64,000 bases of DNA from an uncultured Croceitalea sp. (GCA_947499565.1 CANMOV010000001.1:620001-684000), one strand, 5' to 3'; positions 54,368-63,699 are shown, numbered from the stretch's first letter. Notes: generated by a model from the sequence alone, not told the origin. Program-made: numbers and translations.

Positions 54368-54380
54368 ACAATAAAGTTAC

Positions 54381-54612
54381 TCTTTCTTTTTCCTTGATGA
54401 AAAAGAAACAAAAAATCAAGGCTTACAGATAATTTTGGAAGCAATGTACGGGTCGGTCGCTAAATTTTAGGATCTATTCTAACTCTTAAGACTACTTTAA
54501 GGTAAAAGAACTAATATAGCGGTCAACAATTATTGTAACCAGCCCCCTAAAATTCTTAACGCTCCTCTCCCCTATTGTTTTAGCCAAAATTCTCTTAGGC
54601 CGTTTTACCTCT
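54381..54612. repeat. Non-coding element, module B, copy 1
   Basis: It matches 61027-61250 along its length, for example ATAATTTTGGAARCAAT and CCTATTGTTTTRRCCAAAAT. Its 5' hairpin TTTCTTTTTC/GAAAAAGAAA (54383-54392 and 54399-54408) is CTTTTGT/ACAAAAG in copy 2. Two base pairs are changed on both sides. Confidence 0.75.
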
Positions 54613-54627
54613 TCAAGCCCTTTATAT

Positions 54628-55347
54628 TTATCTTTCAATTTCCTTTTCAGGTCGTTTTTTTAATCCTTTTAAAGAAGCCTTTATAAAAGTTAGTTTAGGA
54701 ATTGCACGACCCTTTCCAGTCCATCTGATTCCCCAATGTGCCCGCGAGATATATTTTGTATTTGGTAACGTTCTATATTCCTGATTCCAAGCCTTGGTTA
54801 CTATTATGAAATTTTCCTCGGTTCTATTAACTACTTTCCCGGTTCTTCGTGTACCGAACTTTTCTTTCGGTTTTATGTATTTTATTTCTGTAGGTAAAAA
54901 TTCTAAATAGATTATGCTTCGAAGAAACTTTATGCAAATCCCTTCTTCTATATCTTGAGCTATTACTTTTTTATTTTTCTTTAGAAAAAAAGAAAAAAGG
55001 AGAACATCTGCTGAATCTGTTTCAGGAAAATATTTAAAATAGGATACTCTCAGGTTTTCGCCGATGGTATTGAACAGATACATTTGATTCTTATCAAGTA
55101 TCAACACCCCATCTTGAATTTTTCTAGACAATAGTATATTGCAGTCAAAAGTCAAATCAACTTTTATGGTATCTAAGGTGTCAATAACACTTTTGGAGAA
55201 TATGTATTTTAATTTTAATTCTAAATTAAATAAAGCATAAAGTTCCTCCCAATCCTCATCTTCTGGAGACCTTTTTTGTATGTCCGATATAATTCTCTCT
55301 CTGTTTCTTTTTACAAACTCAAGACATATTTTATTATCAATAATCAT
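54628..55347 (-). CDS. Uncharacterised island protein
   Basis: A 239-aa basic-ended soluble protein with no recognised family. Residues 1-100 are helical with Glu/Lys-rich heptads. The C-terminus has a cluster RAHWGIRWTGKGRAIPKL and FIKASLKGLKKRP, vaguely like basic tails of phage-borne proteins. It follows the DUF5677-like gene by 24 bases on the minus strand and is likely in the same transcript as the other island genes. Confidence 0.65.
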   Translation of the reverse strand: MIIDNKICLEFVKRNRERIISDIQKRSPEDEDWEELYALFNLELKLKYIFSKSVIDTLDTIKVDLTFDCNILLSRKIQDGVLILDKNQMYLFNTIGENLRVSYFKYFPETDSADVLLFSFFLKKNKKVIAQDIEEGICIKFLRSIIYLEFLPTEIKYIKPKEKFGTRRTGKVVNRTEENFIIVTKAWNQEYRTLPNTKYISRAHWGIRWTGKGRAIPKLTFIKASLKGLKKRPEKEIER

Positions 55348-55371
55348 AATGCGAACCTGAACTTTTTAGTT

Positions 55372-56319
55372 TCATTCAACGTAAATAAATCGAGTTTCCC
55401 AATCAATTTTTTCAAATACCTTTTCAAATTCAACATACCATTTATCCAACTCAGATTGTTTTTCTGGCAATCTTTTTTTAACATATTCCCTATATAAATC
55501 AAGTAAGATGTTTATTGCGATATAAAAGACTTCTTTACAGTCTTTAAAATCCCTTATTTGAATTAAATCAGCTTTATCTTCTCCTGTTTTTGCCTTTACA
55601 AAGCCTTTCATCACGTTTGTTACATGTACATTTTCAGAGTATTTTCTATATTGAAATTCATAAAGGATTGTATTCTTTAGATAATAACAGAGTGATTCGA
55701 AATTATTTGGCCCATCAAATAATGAATACCAGTTTGGGTTGTTATTTCGTTTTCCATTTTTGGAACACGTTCTTTGATATTCGAGATTAATACTGTCATA
55801 TATAGGTAGATTTAGCAATTCTTCTTTAGCTTTGATTACAGTTTTAATTTCTGCAGGGTTACAATGATTTTCAAGTTTAAAATCAGGTTCTTGTTTTATA
55901 AATTTTGAAACAAACCTTTTAGAGATATCTTCTTCTTTAATAAATTGTTTATAATATCTAATGTCTTTGTTTGCTTTACATACTAGAAAACAATGTGCTC
56001 TTATATGTTCATCTTTTTCAATCATATAAAGAAGCCCAAAGGTATTTTCCATTAGCGAACGAACTAGTATTTTTGCCGGGTCTATTGACGAGGCTTTAAT
56101 AAGTATCGATATAGAATCTCCTAATTCAATACTATTTCTCAAGAAGACAGAAGGGATATTTTTATCTTTTCCTTTTCTTTTTTTCTTTAAATCCCATTCT
56201 AAAATATTGGTTCCAAAGTTTATAACTTCATTTAAAGTTTCTGATAACTTTGTGAGAATTAAAACTAAACCCTTATGTGGTTCACGAGGTAATATTTCTT
56301 CTATTGATTCAGTTTTCAT
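55372..56319 (-). CDS. DUF5677-like helical protein
   Basis: A 315-aa soluble alpha-helical protein. The segment SIELGDSISILIKASSIDPA, then ILVRSLMENTFGLLYM, recalls the helical core of DUF5677 (R-x3-E in the core helix). This assignment is tentative. Such helical proteins sit in accessory and defence neighbourhoods and may be HEPN-like, but no R-x4-6-H motif was confirmed. It is encoded 24 bases ahead of the 239-aa gene. Confidence 0.6.
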   Translation of the reverse strand: MKTESIEEILPREPHKGLVLILTKLSETLNEVINFGTNILEWDLKKKRKGKDKNIPSVFLRNSIELGDSISILIKASSIDPAKILVRSLMENTFGLLYMIEKDEHIRAHCFLVCKANKDIRYYKQFIKEEDISKRFVSKFIKQEPDFKLENHCNPAEIKTVIKAKEELLNLPIYDSINLEYQRTCSKNGKRNNNPNWYSLFDGPNNFESLCYYLKNTILYEFQYRKYSENVHVTNVMKGFVKAKTGEDKADLIQIRDFKDCKEVFYIAINILLDLYREYVKKRLPEKQSELDKWYVEFEKVFEKIDWETRFIYVE

Positions 56320-56351
56320 ATGCTTGATGCAAACAATCGTATTTTGAATTT

Positions 56352-56579
56352 TTATTGTTTAAAAACACTTTCACTACCAACACAAAACATTAAATGCGCA
56401 AATTCGCCAATACTTATTGCGTCATTGTCAATGAAAAAAGTAACATCAACATTTTCGCTATCGGAACTTTCAATTAGGTCATATTCAACCCAATCATAAT
56501 TCCATTCTTTAAGAATTTCTTTCACCTTTCTGAAGTCCTCTTTCGTAAATTGCTCTATTCGGATATCTGTCCTAGCCAT
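56352..56579 (-). CDS. Small uncharacterised protein
   Basis: A 75-aa acidic protein with alternating strands and helices (IRIEQFTKEDFRKVKEILKE, then DVTFFIDNDAISIGEFAHLM). It lies 14 bases after the DUF2130 gene and 32 bases before the DUF5677-like gene, all on the minus strand. The spacing, full codon use and ATG support a real gene. No function can be assigned. Confidence 0.6.
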   Translation of the reverse strand: MARTDIRIEQFTKEDFRKVKEILKEWNYDWVEYDLIESSDSENVDVTFFIDNDAISIGEFAHLMFCVGSESVFKQ

Positions 56580-56593
56580 TGTATATTTGGAGT

Positions 56594-57856
56594 TTAGAAT
56601 AATTCATCATTATCACCCTCCGGCAATTCTAAAGCCTTAACCGACTGAATAGCGTTACCAGCGATACCTTTAATTGAGCCATACATATCTACAGTATTGG
56701 TCACAACCTTATCAATTTGTTTTTCACGCTGCTTCCAAATTCGCTGCATCGAGCGTTTTTCACTTTCTAAATCAGATTTCATTTGGGTAAACCCTTCTAC
56801 TATTGCTTCAACTTGCATGCGAAACGTATTTCCTGTTAGAAATGTGTAAAGCATATCCATTTTATCACCTTTATTTTCTTGAGAACTAATTGCAGTATTT
56901 AGTTTAACAATTGTTTCTCTTAAAACTCCACAAAGGCCTTTAAATTCTTCATAGTTGCATATCCATATCCCATCTTTCAGACCCATTCTTTCCATACTTG
57001 ATGGCATAACCTCAGTTACCAACACTCCAATATTTGCTCCTCTATCACGTATATCTGCTTTAAACTTTTCAATCCAAGTTGGTTGAAAATCCTTGCTGCG
57101 TTTACTTTCATAATATATTGTGCCACAGTTTTGAACGGCACGAGTATTCACAATTTGAATGCAATCTCCACCTCGCGCCCCTTTCTTAATCTCCTCGATT
57201 GAATCCAAAGGAAATTTTATTGCTAACCATTCTTCAATCGCTATTTCTTGCACTTCACCTTGCAGTTGCATAGAACCTTGCTCTTGCTTGCGTTTCATTT
57301 CTTCAGTAAGCTTTTTTTGAGCTTCAAACTTCATTTCCATTTCCTTGAACCTAAGTTCATTTTTATCAGCTTCTGCCTTTCGGATTTTTTCCTTTTCCAG
57401 GGAAAGAGTTTCATTCAACTTTTTCTGTGCCTCAGCTTCAGCGGCATCTTTTAATTCGCTTTTTTCACGTTTTAATTTCTCAATTTCCGCTTTGGAACGA
57501 TTTAATTCTTTTACTTGTTCTGACTTCTCATTTAACTCAGTTTGCAGAGCTTTAAATTGCTCCGATTGTTCATCTAACAGTTTGGATTTTATTTTTTTCT
57601 CTATAAGTAATTTTTCCTCTTTTAACTGTGATTGTAACTTTTCTTGAAACAATTCATTTTCTTGTTTTTTCTTTTTTTCGAACTCATCCTTTTCAAGTTT
57701 AAGTTTTTCTTGTTCGGACTCGTACTTTTTCTTTTCTTCAGCTATTTGAGACTGATATTTTTGCTTGATTTCTTCTTCAAGTTGATGCGCTAGAATATCT
57801 TGTACGTCAATAGATGTACCGCAATTAGGACATTTTATTTGAGTTTCGTTTTTCAT
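56594..57856 (-). CDS. DUF2130 coiled-coil protein
   Basis: A 420-aa protein. The start IKCPNCGTSIDVQDILAHQL is a zinc-ribbon-like CxxC of DUF2130 proteins, followed by a long coiled coil (about 30-195, very rich in Lys, Glu, Gln) and the conserved C-terminal domain (GEVQEIAIEEWLAIKFPLDS, GARGGDCIQIVNT, YYESKRSKDFQP). The conserved D and E-x-K pattern in that domain is nuclease-like (PD-(D/E)XK). Function is unproven. It starts 7 bases after the AAA ATPase gene. Confidence 0.87.
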   Translation of the reverse strand: MKNETQIKCPNCGTSIDVQDILAHQLEEEIKQKYQSQIAEEKKKYESEQEKLKLEKDEFEKKKKQENELFQEKLQSQLKEEKLLIEKKIKSKLLDEQSEQFKALQTELNEKSEQVKELNRSKAEIEKLKREKSELKDAAEAEAQKKLNETLSLEKEKIRKAEADKNELRFKEMEMKFEAQKKLTEEMKRKQEQGSMQLQGEVQEIAIEEWLAIKFPLDSIEEIKKGARGGDCIQIVNTRAVQNCGTIYYESKRSKDFQPTWIEKFKADIRDRGANIGVLVTEVMPSSMERMGLKDGIWICNYEEFKGLCGVLRETIVKLNTAISSQENKGDKMDMLYTFLTGNTFRMQVEAIVEGFTQMKSDLESEKRSMQRIWKQREKQIDKVVTNTVDMYGSIKGIAGNAIQSVKALELPEGDNDELF

Positions 57857-57863
57857 AAAATTT

Positions 57864-60131
57864 TTAGCTTAAAGATAATTTTAGTTCATCGTAATGTAGT
57901 CTATCATCATTTTTTAACAACTCAATTAAGTCCCCTACTGCGTACTCTATATCACATAATAAATCGCTATTCCTCATAATTCTTTCAATATTATTAGAAT
58001 GACTGAAATAATGAAAGACCTTTAGTATTCTTTTAGATTCGTTGGTTCCCCAAAGTTTGTTTGCTCTTTTATCTACGGTGGAGTTTGCTCGATGACCAGG
58101 CAATCTTGAATATGTATATAATTCTACAAATCTCCTCACGGAATTAGGAATTCCCATTAGAGTTTCATAATCCTGTTTGTCATTAGATTTATGAAATTGA
58201 TATAATCTAGAAAAAAGATACTGATATTCAGAAATGTAGTTTTTATATGATTTTGGTAGCTCCTCAATTGTAGATTCATCATGAGATTTACGCTTTATAA
58301 AATACAAAGACCTTTTATCTCCTCCAACAAATGGAAGTTCTCTTAGAAGATTAAAAAACTCAAAATTGTGTGTAGAAAAGAACAATTGATTGAGCTTTGG
58401 AACAAATTGTTCGTTGTTTGCAACTGTGGAAATGTTTTTGAAACAAAATTCCTTAATTAAAGCATTAATTTGAAAAATATGGTTGTTGTCAAGACTTGAA
58501 ATTGGGTCGTCAATATAGATTATGGATTTTTCAAAATCTTCAAGTTCTAACAGTTTAGTTAAATAAAATGAAAATGCAATAGCTGTCTTTTCCCCTTCGC
58601 TCAAATTAATCGCCACATCATCATTTCTTAAAAGAACAAACCTTTCTTCTTCGTTTTCATCTATAACCTCTATTTTAATTTCATCTCTACCTAGGAACTT
58701 TTCTATGTACTCATTGATTTGCTCTCTACCTTTTTGGGCTTTGCTAATAGAGGCTTGTGCTACAGCTATTTCTTCAACTTTTTCAGACCTGACAACATCA
58801 AAATTTTCTACTCTGGTATTATTACTTTCAATAATGCCTTCTTGTCTAAATAATCCGACTTCATCAATGAACTCGGCAGCAAAATGTTTTTTCAAATCAT
58901 CAATAGCAGTATTTTTTATTTCATCAAATTGGTTCGTTTTAGAATTATTTAGGCTAATTACTTCATTTAACTTATCCAATGCCTCTTGAACTTCAGTAGA
59001 ATTATCGCTTATTTTTGAAATATCCTTTATAGGTACAAATGGTTTGGCCATCTTCTCTCTTAATAAGCCAAATAAACTCTCCAGTTTTTTATTGTAGGTC
59101 TTAATTTCTTTTTTAACCGAGGCAAAATGCAACTTGAAATCTGCTTGGTATTCCTGATAAAAATCTCTCTTTTCTAAGTCTGGGTTGGTAAGTTTTAAAT
59201 CCTTTATTTCATCCAACAAACCAGAAATATTTTCTTTATGATTTTTCAAATCCTCAGAAAAATGTGATACCAGTTCTTTTCTTCGTTCTGCGCTTATATC
59301 ATTCTCGCAAAATTGACAAGTACTCTTTTGTTCATGTATGTCAATACCAGCTTCTACCCAAATTGCTATTTCAGGATTGTCTATGAAGTACTTAATAGTT
59401 TTAGAAAATTCGGGTACTTGTTTTAGAATTTCTGAACTTCTTGTTATCACATCTTCCAACTGTAAATCAAGAACTTGCTCTACTATCTTATCCAGCTTGT
59501 CATCATCAGAGGCAGTTGCAGTCTTAATCTTGTTGAACAAATCTGTTTTAGTAATTTTATGTATTAAATGATTGTCACGAATTATACGAACATATCCATT
59601 GTTCAAATGTGAGCGATTAAAAGCCTCTACTAATTGAAGAGTACTTCGAATCTGAGCGGCTTTATTCGTTAAGGATTGTTTGATTTTATTATCGGCATTT
59701 TGACTCAATGTTTTGCACCTTTCAATTAGTCTATCAAGATGAGCTACTTTATCAGATAATTCTCTGATTTTATTTTGAGCATCAATGGATTCTTCTCCAA
59801 GTAAAAGTATAGGAGAAAAAGATTTTCCATCCCATTTTAAGTTTTTCTGAATAAAATCTGAATTGAAAACCCTTACATCGATTCCTTCAATTAAAAGATT
59901 CTCATTACCATATCTTTTCCCATCCTCATCCATTATCTCGAATTCTGCCTCATTATAATTTTCATCAATACTATTTCTTTCAAAACATTGAAAAATTCTT
60001 GATAACGTTGTTTTTCCGGAATAATTCCAGCCATAAAGAAGGTTCAGTTGTTTGAAATCCGGAATATTTCCTTGTCTTTGATAATCCTTAAAAATTCCTA
60101 GGTTCTTTAACTTATTGATTCTTGTTATCAT
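57864..60131 (-). CDS. AAA_13-family ATPase, RloC/PrrC-like
   Basis: A 755-aa ABC-type ATPase. Walker A is GWNYSGKTTLSRIFQCFER, the signature and Walker B are LSEGEKTAIAFSFYLTKLLE and IIYIDDPISSLDNNH. A coiled-coil middle carries a zinc-hook-like CQFC at about residue 274. The layout matches AAA_13 proteins such as PrrC and RloC, tRNA-cutting defence enzymes. The C-terminus has VRRFVELYTYSR and a later FHYFSH, a candidate R-x3-E...H set like the anticodon nuclease triad. This is suggestive only. It heads the six-gene minus-strand island. Confidence 0.82.
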   Translation of the reverse strand: MITRINKLKNLGIFKDYQRQGNIPDFKQLNLLYGWNYSGKTTLSRIFQCFERNSIDENYNEAEFEIMDEDGKRYGNENLLIEGIDVRVFNSDFIQKNLKWDGKSFSPILLLGEESIDAQNKIRELSDKVAHLDRLIERCKTLSQNADNKIKQSLTNKAAQIRSTLQLVEAFNRSHLNNGYVRIIRDNHLIHKITKTDLFNKIKTATASDDDKLDKIVEQVLDLQLEDVITRSSEILKQVPEFSKTIKYFIDNPEIAIWVEAGIDIHEQKSTCQFCENDISAERRKELVSHFSEDLKNHKENISGLLDEIKDLKLTNPDLEKRDFYQEYQADFKLHFASVKKEIKTYNKKLESLFGLLREKMAKPFVPIKDISKISDNSTEVQEALDKLNEVISLNNSKTNQFDEIKNTAIDDLKKHFAAEFIDEVGLFRQEGIIESNNTRVENFDVVRSEKVEEIAVAQASISKAQKGREQINEYIEKFLGRDEIKIEVIDENEEERFVLLRNDDVAINLSEGEKTAIAFSFYLTKLLELEDFEKSIIYIDDPISSLDNNHIFQINALIKEFCFKNISTVANNEQFVPKLNQLFFSTHNFEFFNLLRELPFVGGDKRSLYFIKRKSHDESTIEELPKSYKNYISEYQYLFSRLYQFHKSNDKQDYETLMGIPNSVRRFVELYTYSRLPGHRANSTVDKRANKLWGTNESKRILKVFHYFSHSNNIERIMRNSDLLCDIEYAVGDLIELLKNDDRLHYDELKLSLS

Positions 60132-60554
60132 TATATGGCTATTTCCGTCGAAACTCGACAGTATTATTTGAATGAAAATCGGATAATTTTAAGAAATGAG
60201 GAGGATATCAAATATATAAATTTAACAAGTATTATTTTACGGAAATTCTTAATTGAAGTACTTTTTGTAGTAAAATACCATTCCACACACATTACACTCC
60301 TCACCCATACCTTCGCTGACACTCAGGATAGGCTCGCGTCGTATAATAAGTGTTCCATTACCTTTTGAGAAGATGCTTTTAAGAAGAAAAATTTGAAGGT
60401 AAATCGTAGAAGAAAACTTTGCTTTACCCAAGAAAAGTTACATAACGCAGAACATTATAGTACATTTTGTATTTTAGGTTTAGCCAGTGGCTGAAGCTAA
60501 AATCAAGAAAGATGATGCGGCTGCCATTATACTGTAAAGGTTGAATCAAATGTT

Positions 60555-60583
60555 AGCTATAATTCTATTATGTAAAATATCCC
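60555..60583. repeat. 29-bp exact copy of the 53444 motif
   Basis: This is identical over 29 bases to 53444-53472, which forms the right arm of the 92-bp palindrome (CTATAATTCTATTATGTAAA and following ATATCCC). Confidence 0.85.
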
Positions 60584-60673
60584 AGAAGCATTTGTTTTCA
60601 TTATAATAATTGGAACTTGGGTCATTAAACTAATAAGCGGTTTGCTTCGCAGAGTTCATAAAACATTATGTAT

Positions 60674-60960
60674 CTATAATTAGCCGTTATGTAAAATAGC
60701 CGCTACCAAGCGCTCGATTGTTTTATAAAATCAAATTGCTCTGGCAATTTATTTTACACACAATTATCCAACCCTTGCCAACGCCAAAATAAAAGCTAAC
60801 CTTTTTGCTCTTATTAAAAATTGCGTATTCGATAAAATGTACGAAATAAAAAATTTTACGCGATTCTCGTTGATTGCCACAAGAGCATAAATTTTATGAA
60901 ATCGACTTTTTAGGAGATTCACTACACATTTGAAGTTTCTGCAAATAATTTAATATGTGA
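60674..60960. repeat. Non-coding element, module A, copy 2
   Basis: It starts CTATAATTAGCCGTTATGTA and aligns with 53615-53920, most closely over its first 130 bases. The core hairpin arms are 60725-60739 and 60744-60757 with a changed 4-base loop. The outer stem ATTGT/ACAAT (60717-60721 and 60760-60764) has a C-to-T and matching G-to-A change relative to copy 1. Confidence 0.75.
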
Positions 60961-61026
60961 AAAAATAAAATTCTATGCACTTGTTATATTTAGAACTTCA
61001 ATAAATCTTTTTTTAATGTTTTATTA

Positions 61027-61250
61027 TCTTTTGTCTTGAAACAAAAGAAGCAAAAATTCAAGGCTGCATATAATTTTGGAAACAATTAACGGCTCATTCG
61101 CTATATTTTAGGAAACATTGTAACTATTAACATTGCTTTGAAATCCCAGTTATAATTGAAACCCTTAAGAAACTGTATACATGAACCCCTAAAATATGCA
61201 CACTCATTTCTCCTATTGTTTTGACCAAAATATTATGAGGCCAAGGTAAA
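61027..61250. repeat. Non-coding element, module B, copy 2
   Basis: It aligns with 54381-54612. The hairpin arms are TCTTTTGT (61027-61034) and ACAAAAGA (61041-61048), loop CTTGAA. Two inner pairs differ from copy 1 and both are compensated. Confidence 0.75.
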
Positions 61251-61258
61251 CATCGAGG

Positions 61259-61276
61259 TTCTATTTTACATATTAA
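61259..61276. repeat. Gene-end motif overlapping the CocE stop codon
   Basis: TTCTATTTTACATATTAA repeats the end motif of 53901-53920. The hydrolase stop codon (61266-61268) lies inside it. Confidence 0.6.
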
Positions 61277-63074
61277 CCGGAAAATGAATATAGCTATCAG
61301 TATACCATTTAATTTTTAAAGGCTCTTCAGCATCTTTAATGTTTTCTTCACTCACATCTTTTCCTGTACCATAGTTTAATTGTGAAAAAGGATGTTTAAT
61401 TCCATTTAATAGAACAACTATTCTACTTCCCTTTTTAATTTTTTTACTGGTCATTCTAAAATTATGAATGGGTATTGACGTCTTTTTATTTGGAGTCAAT
61501 AAGTTTCTGTTTTCTATATCCTTAGATATACTTGCTCTTGTTGTAAATGGTAGTGTCAAGCTAAAAAAAGATCCGTCAGCCGTTTGTTCGTATAGTAAAA
61601 CGTTACAATCAAAATCTTTTTTATTGATGGACACATTTAGAACTCCACTTACAGTACCACTAAGTTCTACATCTTCATCGAAGGGTTCTGTGACAAATGA
61701 AAATCCTTGGCCAACAGTTAAAGTTTCTGATATAATGTTTCGATCTCCACTTAAATTCCAAGAAAATTGACTACGATCAGAAAAATCAATCTCTTGTTCT
61801 ATATAACTTGTTTCATTAGAAATATTAGATAAACTAAAGTGTTCGTTTACCCCCAAATTTCCAGTATTATAGGTCGATTTAAACGCCACACCAGAACGAT
61901 GTTTACTCAAATATACCTTTAATGTATCAGTAGCAATTTTATCGAGCGATGTTATATGTTTCCAAGTATTTGCACCCATCACTTGATAATTGATTTTATC
62001 CTTTAGCAAAACAGGCTTTTTGGCATTTTTAAAAATGTAGTCGAACCAATCAAAAATTAAATTTTTAATATTTATCTGTGCTACAGGGTCTATGGTATAA
62101 CCCAAAATATTCTTTTCAGGAAGTTCTTGCGCTCCAAAATGTGAATAAGGCCCAATCAAAAGATAATGCTCTGCATTTGTATTGAATTGATAATGAGATT
62201 TTAAATAGTGCATAGTTCCAAACTGCCCACCATCATAATAACCTGTAGTACTTAAGATGGGAATATAAATTTTAGAAAAATCCTCTTTAAACAGTGTCAT
62301 ATTTTTCCAATAAGCATCAAATGTTGGATGCTCTAATTTTTGATTGAATCCTGGATTTGGCATACTATCTAAACTATCCAAATTTTTATAAGCCACTCCT
62401 TTTTTATACCAATCGAAATACAAATCATTCCAACGTTTTCCATTATAATAAGAAACTGTATCAAGTGTTTTGTTATTCGTTACATAATGCCACCAAGGGT
62501 AATGAAAGTTAAAATAAACGCCATTTTCCATTGGCTCAGCAATACCTGGGGCCGCAGCAACAGATGGTACAATAGTTTTTAACGCTGGATGTACTTTTTC
62601 TTTCATAGAAGCCCACTGAACAAAGCCTACATAACTACCGCCATACATGCCAACTTCATCATTGCTCCACTCCTGCTCTGTAATCCAATCTATGACATCA
62701 TACACATCGTTACCTTCATGAACATAAGGAGTTATTTTATTTGGACTTAAGTATTTACCTCTTGTATAAGATACAACACCTATATATCCCTTATCTGCCG
62801 CCTCATAAGCTCTATTGATATCATTTTTACGTGTATATATTGTATGAAATAATATAGCTGGTTGTGGTTCTTTTTCAGCTTTACTTCTAACTATTATTGC
62901 AGATATTTTAGCACCGTCTCTAGTTGAAATTAGAATAGAATCTTGCACAAAATACTCTTTGCCTTCTCTACTCACTTCTCTTGGTTCTTGATGTTCCTCT
63001 TTTATAGAATTACAAGAAACAAATGCTACTAACAGCAGGGAAAATGTGACCTTTAATATTTGTATGAATTTCAT
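61266..63074 (-). CDS. CocE/NonD-family hydrolase lipoprotein
   Basis: A 602-aa exported alpha/beta hydrolase of the CocE/NonD (X-Pro dipeptidyl-peptidase S15) type. The lipobox is FVSCNS. The serine nucleophile is in GGSYVGFVQW, the aspartate in TGYYDGGQFG, and the histidine in GPYSHFG. A C-terminal jelly-roll domain (about 400-600) completes the family. Likely substrates are acyl esters, beta-lactam-like amides or proline peptides. The ATG at 63074 is used, because the longer reading would overlap the upstream gene and precede the signal peptide. It follows a small lipoprotein gene by 13 bases. Confidence 0.92.
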   Translation of the reverse strand: MKFIQILKVTFSLLLVAFVSCNSIKEEHQEPREVSREGKEYFVQDSILISTRDGAKISAIIVRSKAEKEPQPAILFHTIYTRKNDINRAYEAADKGYIGVVSYTRGKYLSPNKITPYVHEGNDVYDVIDWITEQEWSNDEVGMYGGSYVGFVQWASMKEKVHPALKTIVPSVAAAPGIAEPMENGVYFNFHYPWWHYVTNNKTLDTVSYYNGKRWNDLYFDWYKKGVAYKNLDSLDSMPNPGFNQKLEHPTFDAYWKNMTLFKEDFSKIYIPILSTTGYYDGGQFGTMHYLKSHYQFNTNAEHYLLIGPYSHFGAQELPEKNILGYTIDPVAQINIKNLIFDWFDYIFKNAKKPVLLKDKINYQVMGANTWKHITSLDKIATDTLKVYLSKHRSGVAFKSTYNTGNLGVNEHFSLSNISNETSYIEQEIDFSDRSQFSWNLSGDRNIISETLTVGQGFSFVTEPFDEDVELSGTVSGVLNVSINKKDFDCNVLLYEQTADGSFFSLTLPFTTRASISKDIENRNLLTPNKKTSIPIHNFRMTSKKIKKGSRIVVLLNGIKHPFSQLNYGTGKDVSEENIKDAEEPLKIKWYTDSYIHFPVNM

Positions 63075-63087
63075 TTTAATGGTTGCT

Positions 63088-63699
63088 TTATTTTGAATAT
63101 TCAATTAATTCCTCGGTATAAGAAAAACCGTCTTGAACTTGAGTCATTTTTATAAAATTCTTAATTTCTGGAGCATACAACCAAACTTCATCTGTTTTTG
63201 CGTTGTATCCTCTTGAATTTGAAACGGTTCCTTTGTACTCAATGGTGTAGGCCATAAATTTACCTGCTCCTACTGTTTCTTCTTTAAAGGATAGCACTTC
63301 TACATCCTGACTTTGTTTTCCTGTAGTACCATCTTGACTGGTCCAGTCTTTTTCATATTTCCACTTTTTACCGACTTTTAAAGGCCATTTATATTTTGGT
63401 GTATCACTTTCTTCTGGCTTTACAATTTCAGACACCAAAACGGTATCTTTGCCTATGGTCATTCCCAATGCGCCATTAAAATCAACTATTTTCCGAGTAT
63501 CGGTTCCATCCGATCTTACTTCGCCTTCATCAGTAACACCTTTGTATTTCCACACCCATTTCTCCCCAATTGTATAATCAGATAATACGGGTTGATTAGT
63601 AAGGCTTGTTTCTGTATTGTTTTTGCAAGATGCCAAAAACGATATTGCTAAAATCAATACTAATTTTGCAATGTAATTTGGAGCTGTTATATTTTTCAT
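63088..63699 (-). CDS. Small lipoprotein of unknown function
   Basis: A 203-aa lipoprotein (FLASCKNN). The body is strand-rich with IGEKWVWKYKGVTDEGEV, WPLKVGKKWKYEKDW and YTIEYKGTVSNSRGY, like small beta-sandwich lipoproteins of Bacteroidota. No family was recognised. The ATG at 63699 is preferred because it directly precedes the signal peptide, and an earlier in-frame start at 63753 would add 18 unlikely residues. It lies 13 bases upstream of the hydrolase and is probably co-transcribed. Confidence 0.8.
   Translation of the reverse strand: MKNITAPNYIAKLVLILAISFLASCKNNTETSLTNQPVLSDYTIGEKWVWKYKGVTDEGEVRSDGTDTRKIVDFNGALGMTIGKDTVLVSEIVKPEESDTPKYKWPLKVGKKWKYEKDWTSQDGTTGKQSQDVEVLSFKEETVGAGKFMAYTIEYKGTVSNSRGYNAKTDEVWLYAPEIKNFIKMTQVQDGFSYTEELIEYSK

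Larger units (their letters stand above)
60132..61265. other. 1.1-kb gene-free segment
   Basis: It has no credible gene. From 60132 to 60440 there is nothing recognised beyond a possible -7 box for the AAA gene (60209-60216, TATATTTG on the minus strand). From 60441 on it holds ACATAAC/GTTATGT arms, the 29-bp repeat at 60555, and modules A and B copy 2. Confidence 0.75.

Noticed and set aside
60135..60368. A 77-codon plus-strand open frame in the island's left-over region
   Set aside because: It overlaps the likely promoter region of the AAA ATPase and has no family features. It looks like a chance frame.
53376..61276. Integron gene-cassette array
   Set aside because: The palindromes resemble attC in form, but the core bases differ from GTTRRRY and there is no integrase in the window. 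It is reported only as a hypothesis to test.
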